Shown here: one piece after another, positions 18,007 through 24,355 of the stretch | How positions within the stretch are numbered: position 1 is the first letter of the stretch | How the letters are laid out: each line of letters starts with the position of its first letter | Source of the DNA: Stentor coeruleus | Taxonomy: Eukaryota; Ciliophora; Heterotrichea; Heterotrichida; Stentoridae | Reading direction: 5' to 3' | Assembly: GCA_001970955.1 (NCBI GenBank) | Contig: MPUH01001092.1 | Coordinates: 1-24,355, forward strand | DNA length: 24,355 bases | Notes under the pieces: generated by a model | Seen by the model: only the letters and a program-made list of their open reading frames with translations | The model's database searches: none | Told to the model about the DNA's origin: nothing | Position numbers and translations under genes: made by a program

Positions 18007-19953
18007 TTATTCACTATTAACGATTTGAGGCATTAAAAAATCTTCAAAGCAAGGATCCTCATTATAACTGACTTCAAACTCTCTATCAAAAATCATTCCA
18101 TGATTCATTGTTTTTAAATCAATATCATATATCGAAATTCCAAAACCAGAACTAAGAAAAACTTTATTCTCAAGTTTACTAACAAAAACCCCATTAAATT
18201 GTATATTATCCGGAATTCTCAATACAGCTACAACCTTTTCTCTCTGTAAATTCCACACATTAACTATTATATCATCATATAAAGCAACAACATATTTACA
18301 ATCATTAGTTACTGCAACACTTTTAACACTTTTAGCACTTTGATTTTTACAGTTTAAGACATGCTCAATTTGACTTTTAAGTATACTCCATATCATAATT
18401 GAACCATCATCACAACCTGATATAATAAGTTTATCATCACTAGTAATTGCTATACTATTAACAGAAGATCCAAATTCTTTAGGGACTTTCTTTACTCTTT
18501 TTGCACCTAAGTCCCAGATTCTTATATTTTTTAATTCATTTTTTGATGAACCTGATACTATTAATCGATTATCATTTGTTATAGCAACGCAGTTAATTTG
18601 TGATTTGTGCCCTCGAAGAATAGCTTCTTGTTTTTTATTTTGGAGGTTCCATATGATAAGATTTTTATCGTCTGATCCTGAGATTATTAGACTGTTGTCA
18701 GTTGTTATAGCTAGACTGTTTACGCTGAAGATATGCCCTTCTAATATAGATTCTTGCTTTTTGCTTAGGAGACTCCATATTCTTATGGTTTTATCTGAGG
18801 ATCCTGACACTATAAATTGATTATCTGAGGTTATTGCCACACAAGTTATAGAGTAGTCATATACTATAAATTCTGTTATTTGCTGTTTTTCGATGAGATT
18901 CCACACTTGCATCTCTCTCAAACTATTATTCATACTTGTCACACAGATAATTTCATTTTTACTGATTGCAAGAATCTTATATAACGATAATTTCATTTCT
19001 AATTTTCTTTCTACCAAATTCCAAAGTATAAATTCTGTTTTTGATACTGAAAAACAATGATTGTCACTCGTCAGCCCAACACTAATAACTTCATTTTTAT
19101 GTCCTTTAAGCACAACTTCTTTCCTTTTCTCCATCAATCTCCACAATATCACCGTCTTATCATCAGAGCCAGACACTGCAAACTGATTATCGTCACTTAC
19201 CGCAACACTATTTACTTTATAAAAATGTCCTAAAAGAACCGCTTCTTGTGTTTTATCAATCAAATTCCATACAATCACAGTATTATCATTATACCCAGCA
19301 ACTACAAACATATTATCGTTTGTAATAGAAACACTATTAACCTCAGAATTACAGTTTTTAAATATTGCCTCTTGTTTTTTTTCAATCAAATCCCATACTC
19401 TGACTGTAGAGTCACAAGATCCAGAGACCGCAAACTTGAAATCATTAGAAATCGCAACACTTTTTACTTTGTTTGTATGCCCTGGCATAAGACTTTCCTG
19501 TCTTGATTCTTGTAGATTCCAAATCCTAATGGTATTATCTAATGAACCTGATATTATAAAGTGAGTATTTTTCATTGCCATAACACTGCGTACTTCATTT
19601 TCATGACCTTGTAGAACAGTCATTTGCTTTTTTTCTTTAAGATTCCAAACTCTTATTGTTTTGTCTTTAGATCCTGATACAATAAAATTGTTATCATATG
19701 TTATTGTACTAGATAATACTGCGGAAGTGTGACCTTGAAGTACCCCTTCAAGTCTTTTTTCAGTTAAATTCCAAACTCTTATACTCATATCATAAGACCC
19801 TGACACCAATATTTTATCATCTCTAGTTATTTCCAAACTTGAAATTCCTTTCGTATGGCCTCCAAAAACAGTCCCTTGCTTTTTATCATTTAAATTCCAC
19901 ATTCTTACTGTGTTATCTATGAACTTCAAAAACAGTCTCTTGCCTTTTGTCAT
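18007..19953 (-). CDS. WD40-repeat protein, 3' part of a frameshifted gene
   Basis: Frame of up to 648 aa, made of about fifteen WD40 units with a regular 42-residue period (SVAIT-DN-FIVSGS-D-TIRIWNL-KK-E-L-GH). The start at 19953 is only the first ATG of the frame, inside sequence that overlaps the upstream frame; clear WD40 homology begins at DNTVRMWN (codon 19917-19915). There is no N-terminal domain of its own. It is therefore best read as the continuation of the gene at 19913-21034, separated by a frameshift. The last units diverge and the protein ends with a short acidic tail before TAA. WD40 propellers are protein-binding scaffolds; no partner can be named. No GTA...AG 15- or 16-mer at the junction restores the frame. 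Confidence 0.8.
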   Translation of the reverse strand: MTKGKRLFLKFIDNTVRMWNLNDKKQGTVFGGHTKGISSLEITRDDKILVSGSYDMSIRVWNLTEKRLEGVLQGHTSAVLSSTITYDNNFIVSGSKDKTIRVWNLKEKKQMTVLQGHENEVRSVMAMKNTHFIISGSLDNTIRIWNLQESRQESLMPGHTNKVKSVAISNDFKFAVSGSCDSTVRVWDLIEKKQEAIFKNCNSEVNSVSITNDNMFVVAGYNDNTVIVWNLIDKTQEAVLLGHFYKVNSVAVSDDNQFAVSGSDDKTVILWRLMEKRKEVVLKGHKNEVISVGLTSDNHCFSVSKTEFILWNLVERKLEMKLSLYKILAISKNEIICVTSMNNSLREMQVWNLIEKQQITEFIVYDYSITCVAITSDNQFIVSGSSDKTIRIWSLLSKKQESILEGHIFSVNSLAITTDNSLIISGSDDKNLIIWNLQNKKQEAILRGHKSQINCVAITNDNRLIVSGSSKNELKNIRIWDLGAKRVKKVPKEFGSSVNSIAITSDDKLIISGCDDGSIMIWSILKSQIEHVLNCKNQSAKSVKSVAVTNDCKYVVALYDDIIVNVWNLQREKVVAVLRIPDNIQFNGVFVSKLENKVFLSSGFGISIYDIDLKTMNHGMIFDREFEVSYNEDPCFEDFLMPQIVNSE

Positions 19954-21034
19954 TTAAATTCCAAATTCTTACCGTATTATCTTCGTTTTTCAACTCTGAT
20001 CCTGATCCTGATACTATAAATTGTTTATCATTAGTTACAGCAACAACATTTATAATATCTTCATGACCAAGAAAAATACCTTCTTGACACTTTTTTTGCA
20101 TGTCCCATAGTCTTATTGTTTTATCCCAAGACCCAGATACTATAAATTTGTCATCACTCGTTATAGCAACACTGCTTACTCTAGATTCATGACCTTTTAA
20201 TACTAATTCACTTTGTCTCTCTGCTAGTAAATTCCATATTCTAATTGTCTTGTCATTAGAACCTGAAATAATATAATGATTATCACTTGTCATTACTATG
20301 CTATTTATAGGTTCTGTATGTCCTTTGAAGACTGCTATTTGTTGTTTTTCTTTTGCGTTCCATACTCTTATTGTATTGTCAGATGAGTTTTGATGTTTTT
20401 TGTTTATGCTCCATATACTTTTTCTATTGTCAGATGATTTTTGTAATCCTGACCCTGATGCGATAAGTGTGCTATCATTAGAAACTGCTATAGTGTTTAT
20501 ACAAGATGTGTGACCTTCAACGTATAGCTTATACTCAGATTCTAACATCTCCATGCTAACTCTTTTGTTGTTGGCTTTTTTAGCATTGGAATTCTTAGTC
20601 AATGTTCCTTCAATATATCCAAAAAAAGGATACTCAAACGCTAATCTTTCTTTTATTATCTCTTCAACTTGACTAAATTCTTTTTCATCAAAAAATTCTT
20701 TCTTGTAAAGTTCTTCATATTTTTTCTTCATTTTTTCCAATTCTTCAAAAGCTAGATTCATCATATTTTTAATAGAATGCATAGTTTTTGAAGTATTTTC
20801 CAGAATTTTTAGCTTCTGACTTTCAATAACTTTTATAGCTTGCTTTATGTTTTCTTTAAGCCTTCCCATTTTTATGCTTGATAAAAATATTTGAATTTTT
20901 CCGAAGTTGCAAAAAGTGCCTTTTTCGATATGGTAGTCGAAATGAATATAAGAGCATTTATTGCAAAAGAGTTTACCATTACAGGTGTTGCATTTCCTTG
21001 TTGGTTTTTCACTACAAACGCTACACTGGAGCAT
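19913..21034 (-). CDS. B-box/coiled-coil/WD40 protein, 5' part of a frameshifted gene
   Basis: 373 aa. An N-terminal B-box-like zinc module is visible (Cys4, Cys7, Cys15, Cys18, Cys24, Cys27, His31, His35). A predicted coiled coil follows (about 60-135), then the first WD40 units (from about 170). The first unit contains an insertion that looks like a partial internal duplication, SSDNRKSIWSINKK beside SSDNTIRVWNAKEK. The frame ends at TAA (19915-19913) just after ETVFEVHR, in the middle of a WD40 unit, and the array resumes one frame over. The intact protein would have roughly 1,000 residues and about 19 WD40 units. A scaffold role is inferred from the domains. Confidence 0.8.
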   Translation of the reverse strand: MLQCSVCSEKPTRKCNTCNGKLFCNKCSYIHFDYHIEKGTFCNFGKIQIFLSSIKMGRLKENIKQAIKVIESQKLKILENTSKTMHSIKNMMNLAFEELEKMKKKYEELYKKEFFDEKEFSQVEEIIKERLAFEYPFFGYIEGTLTKNSNAKKANNKRVSMEMLESEYKLYVEGHTSCINTIAVSNDSTLIASGSGLQKSSDNRKSIWSINKKHQNSSDNTIRVWNAKEKQQIAVFKGHTEPINSIVMTSDNHYIISGSNDKTIRIWNLLAERQSELVLKGHESRVSSVAITSDDKFIVSGSWDKTIRLWDMQKKCQEGIFLGHEDIINVVAVTNDKQFIVSGSGSELKNEDNTVRIWNLNDKRQETVFEVHR

Positions 21035-21984
21035 ATTTATTATAATATGATACTTAAAAACTTTTTGTTTATGTAATGAAGTATGGAGTAATTGATTTAG
21101 GCTGTTTGCTTTTGAATAATAAATTATAGACTATATTATTTTTATATGAGTAATTTGTATTAAAATAGAATAATTAGCACAATATAACAAAAAATTAGAG
21201 GGAGGATGGCTAAGGGTTTATTGGATATGTGTTTTATTTTTTCTCTTTTGTATATTTAAAAATTGGGATAGGGCAAATTTTATTTCTATCATAAATACTA
21301 TTCATATAATGATTGATTTTATAAGGATAAATTAAAGTCTAAGTAGTCAAGTTAAAGAAAATTGGATTCTATTAATTGTATTTAGTATTTTCAATTCTCT
21401 CATAACGAGTTTTTTCTTAAGGTCGATAAACTTTTTAATTATCAGGTTTATAAGATTATTTTGAACACAAAGTTTAATCATTTGTATTTTATTCTGCACA
21501 CATAGCAACTTTTTAAATCACATATAATAATTCTATGATAATTCTCTAATATTTAACCTTATAAATCCTTTACTACAATATCCTAGCATTTAAACCAATC
21601 TACAACTCAACTCCATTACATTTGAATCACAAACTAAGATCGATTCCAGCAATCCGGATATATTATATGTATTTTAACTGCCACAGCTATTAATATTCAA
21701 AAGAACTAAACCTAAAACTATATACTTTAAGCATAAACTTCAAAAGGGCAAATTACAAAAACAAAAACTCAGAAAGAAAAGTAAGTCAAAAAATTTTGAT
21801 AAAATTTACTCAACCAAAGTAAGCAAATTAATAGCAAAAAACTCAAACTAGCTTAAAATCCCAACTCCAAAAAACTATCCAAAAATCTTATTATCAAATC
21901 AATCTCTTTAATAAATCTCAATCTTCTAACTAGCAAAATTATTATAAAGACTTATATTTTTATTTATCTAATTGATATATATGA
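21035..21984. other. Spacer between ARMC9 and the WD40 gene
   Basis: Downstream flank of ARMC9 and upstream flank of the WD40 gene, both on the - strand. From about 21560 to 21960 the + strand is A/C-rich, that is, G-rich on the ARMC9 sense strand. The part next to the WD40 start is T/G-rich on +. No gene or RNA was recognised; frames are short. Confidence 0.5.
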
Positions 21985-24027
21985 TCATTGTAATTGTAAA
22001 GGCGTTCTTGGTATTTTATCTCTAGAGCCAAAACATTTCGAGTAATCATTAGTGAGATTCACTGGGGCAACCTTGCTATTTGGTATTTTTTTAGCTGGTT
22101 CATTACGTCGTGCACTTAAAGGTTTAGGGTCTTTACTTTCTTCTAAATCTTTACGACTTGAAGTTGCACTAATGATTTTATTTTTATCATAACGTTCCTT
22201 TAGTAAATCTTCACCAGTGAGAATAATCGAGTTATCAATAACATCATCCATATCTTCATCTTCAGGGATTTCCTCATCTTCGCTACCACTTTCTATAGGT
22301 TCTTCAATTTCTTCTTCTACTTCTTCATCAGTAGGAGCATCATTTTCATCTTGTTTTAATTGTTCTAATATAAAATTTATCTGTCTTTTAATATTTTCAT
22401 CAGACTTGCTTCTTAGGGTTTTGAGTTTTTTTTCTAGTCCAACTTTATTCGCAGCATCTTTTAAAGCTTTTCTTGTGAGGATTGAATATAAAGTCCCATT
22501 TATATAAGTCCTAACTTGATTGTTTTCATGAGCAACGAATTTTATTAGCATAGAAATCACATCATTTGCATGTTTTGAGAGCTTATCTTTACCTAAAGTT
22601 CTTAAAGATAAGTTCATTAATAATGCAGTCGCATATTCTAATGTGTAATCCGCGATATTATTGATTTCATTTCTAAGGATTTTCATTAACCAGTCTAAAA
22701 TTTCTAGTCTAATCATTTCTAATTGCGCTGTACGTTTAAGTGACAGTTTTTGTAAAACCCCAAGAGTGTTTTGTCTAAGAAGATTATCTTGTTTTTCTGA
22801 ATAAAGTATGTTTATAAGTAAATTGACTAGGTTTTCTTTTTGAAGAAGATATACTCTACCTGATTTTTCTGATGAGATAACATTAAGAAATCTGATTGTA
22901 TATTCTCGAACTCTTCGTGTTGATGAAAGGAGGTTGTCTAATAATGAATCATGAGGCTTTTGAGTACAGAGGATATTAAAACGGATAAAAAAATCAAGGT
23001 TTTCCTTATGCACCGATCTAGGTGTTCTTGTAAGTCTCCATCTTAAAGCTTGAAGTAATGCACAGATCTGTATATCATCTTGTAAAGATCTCATGTCCTT
23101 TATAACACTAGCAAAATTCAAAACTACCGGTTTCCCATCATTAACCTCAACAGGTTGATTTACAATTAAAGTTTTATCATATTTACACAGCATAGAATAT
23201 GCTTGCATAAACATCTGTTCTGAAACTGGTTTATCCATCCTAGTTTGTTCAAGCATTTTATATAAATCTTTAGCAACACTAATAATCTCACTTGTATATT
23301 CTTCATATCTATGCTCAAGTTTAACATATTTCTGTTGTAATTCCAAATTCTCATTATTCATCTGGGCAATTTGACTTTCTAGTGTTTTTATTTGCATTAT
23401 AAGTTGTTTATCATTATTAGATCCTTGAGGTTTCTCTGAGTCTATGAATTTCTCAAACATTTTCTGTAGTAATGGAGTCTCTGAAACTTGGTCTTTACCA
23501 ACTGCTAAACGGATTTTTTCTTTGAGTAAATTAAGCCATTTCATACTGAAAATGCTTTTAAATGCTGGATGTTCACTTGGATTAGGGATATAAGGTAAGG
23601 CAAAATAAGCTAAAATTTCTTCTGATTTGCTGAAAACTGACCCTTCAGCGTCAAGGTATAGTTTGAATTCTTCCATGTTTTTTTTGTATTTGGAATTTAT
23701 GCTGTCCTTTGCCGCCTGTTTGATGTTTAATTGATGGCATGGGTATATTGCAAAAAATACTCTTATGAAAAACTCAAGGTTTTGGATGTCTTGTTGCTGG
23801 GCTGGAGTTGAGATTATTGGGTTCCAGAGGGTGAAGAATGATTTTGAATCACCTTTTTCTAATGATTGGTAGAGAGATGGTAAGGATGATGATTGATCTG
23901 GAGATTCTTTCTAAGTGGGTGTTACATTTAAGAGTTTTAGGGTTTCTCTGTAACCGCAGTGTTCAAGGTATTCTTTGATTGTTTCTAGTAAGGCTTCTTG
24001 AGATTTTTCTTGTAAAAAATTTGACAT
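21985..24027 (-). CDS. ARMC9: LisH and armadillo-repeat protein, ARMC9 orthologue
   Basis: Exons 24027-23926 and 23910-21985 are joined over a 15-nt intron to give 675 aa. A LisH dimerisation motif lies at about 11-33 (ALLETIKEYLEHCGYRETLK). NLEFFIRVFFAIYP and FALPYIPNPSEHPAFKSIF match conserved ARMC9 segments, a short coiled coil follows, and helical armadillo repeats occupy about 330-540, including TLEYATALLMNLSLR and YINGTLYSIL as in animal ARMC9. An acidic stretch (about 560-595) and a basic, polar tail end the protein. ARMC9 works at the basal body and cilium and is mutated in Joubert syndrome. Starting at the internal Met (23676) would lose the LisH domain, so 24027 is preferred. Unspliced, the TAG at codon 39 would stop translation. 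The stop is TGA, the only gene here that uses it; a TAA follows seven codons later. Confidence 0.9.
23911..23925 (-). other. 15-nt intron, ARMC9 gene
   Basis: The sense strand reads GTAACACCCACTTAG: GTAA, A at position 10 and a TAG end, in phase 0. Removal joins the LisH motif end (ETLKLLN) to KESPDQSSS. The retained form stops after 38 codons. Confidence 0.92.
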
Positions 24028-24208
24028 TTATTAGCAGGTTTTATTTTGAAGATTGGGTTTGGATTTAAATAGAACTTTGATTGGGTATTTGACGTAAGGT
24101 TTTTGTACTTGGGGGAATTAGTGGAGAGGCTAAGGTGGAGTGGGATTTAGAGTTGAAATTAAGGTTTAGGTGTTAGGGTGTTAATTTTAAGTTTTAGGAT
24201 TAGGATTA

Positions 24209-24228
24209 TATAGAGGTATAATTCGAAT
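24209..24228. repeat. 20-nt direct repeat, copy 1
   Basis: TATAGAGGTATAATTCGAAT, repeated exactly at 24303-24322. The copies start 94 nt apart, upstream of ARMC9. Confidence 0.85.
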
Positions 24229-24302
24229 GACTTGAGGATTTTTTTTTAATATGGGGATAAAGGCTTTGGGCTAAATTGTGGTTTTTATTAGAGAAAATAA
24301 TT

Positions 24303-24322
24303 TATAGAGGTATAATTCGAAT
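24303..24322. repeat. 20-nt direct repeat, copy 2
   Basis: Exact second copy of the 20-mer at 24209-24228. Flanks differ on the 3' side (GACTTG versus AAGTAA), so the repeat is bounded there. Confidence 0.85.
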
Positions 24323-24355
24323 AAGTAAGTGATGAAGTATTTTAATCCTTACAAG

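Larger units (their letters stand above)
18007..21034 (-). repeat. WD40 tandem repeat array (126-nt period)
   Basis: About 19 units of roughly 42 codons lie between about 20520 and 18100. The units around 19960 and 19905 are nearly identical at DNA level (TGGAATTTAAATGA followed by AAAG/AAAAG-CAA-G-GACTGTTTTTG), which makes unequal recombination or assembly collapse likely here. Confidence 0.8.
24028..24355. other. Upstream flank of ARMC9 to window end
   Basis: No gene. The + strand is strongly G-rich and C-poor (by hand count about 56 G against 6 C in 24061-24240), so the ARMC9 sense strand is C-rich and G-poor here. It holds a 20-nt direct repeat and a short telomere-like motif, both listed separately. 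Confidence 0.5.

Noticed and set aside
20482..20496. 15-mer GTATAAACACTATAG in the WD40 gene
   Set aside because: The unspliced GHTSCINTIAVSNDS is a normal WD40 unit; removal would damage it.
22719..22733. 15-mer GTACAGCGCAATTAG on the ARMC9 sense strand, fitting the intron pattern
   Set aside because: The unspliced reading LSLKRTAQLEMIRLEILDWL aligns without gaps to animal ARMC9, so these bases are coding. It shows that the pattern alone can give false positives.
6820..23913. Reassignment of UAG to an amino acid, suggested by in-frame TAGs in four genes
   Set aside because: All four TAGs are the last three bases of 15-mers with GTA at the start and A at position 10, and splicing them gives good proteins. 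Other genes end at TAG normally. Tiny introns explain the data better.

Overview
The window looks like macronuclear DNA of a heterotrich ciliate, most likely Stentor or a close relative. The reasons are: AT-rich sequence, closely packed genes on both strands, ciliary genes (an ARMC9 orthologue, a DRC9-like IQ protein), and above all 15-nt introns. Four genes carry an internal in-frame TAG. In all four the TAG is the last three bases of a 15-mer that begins GTA, has A at position 10 and ends TAG. Removing the 15-mer joins two coding-looking stretches in frame. The code is therefore read as standard: TAA and TAG both end genes, TGA ends one, and no gene has an internal TGA, which argues against the Blepharisma code (UGA = Trp). 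One base is ambiguous (N at 424), so this is probably a draft assembly.

Layout. 1-1122: no gene seen. 1123-3065 (+): two cysteine-rich proteins in tandem, the first with an MGNCC acylation-type N-terminus. About 3178-3486 (+): decayed kinesin motor fragment. 3934-5337 (+): peroxisomal-type citrate synthase with a PTS2-like N-terminus, followed after only 10 nt by a UBE2G2/Ubc7-like ubiquitin-conjugating enzyme (5348-5851, +). 5890-7323 (-): multi-pass TMEM185-like membrane protein with a C-terminal RING, convergent with the E2. 8578-11271 (+): MAP3K-epsilon/Cdc7-like kinase with armadillo-like repeats, convergent with a DHHC palmitoyltransferase (11507-12598, -). 12599-14503: long spacer holding one membrane-protein relic. 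14504-14974 (-): small three-finger C2H2 protein. 15806-16966 (-): DRC9/IQCG-like protein, divergent from a dual-specificity phosphatase (17071-17568, +). 18007-21034 (-): B-box/coiled-coil protein with about 19 WD40 units, broken by a frameshift. 21985-24027 (-): ARMC9 orthologue.

Shared themes are cilia (ARMC9, DRC9-like), ubiquitin (E2 beside a membrane RING protein), protein S-acylation (a DHHC enzyme and a possible MGNCC substrate) and signalling (kinase, phosphatase). These links are inferred from families and positions; nothing resembling an operon is shown, except that the 10-nt citrate synthase/E2 spacer needs a transcriptional explanation. Across the window, sense strands are C-rich and G-poor upstream of genes and G-rich and C-poor downstream, so strand skew marks gene boundaries. 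No tRNA, rRNA, CRISPR array or transposase was recognised.
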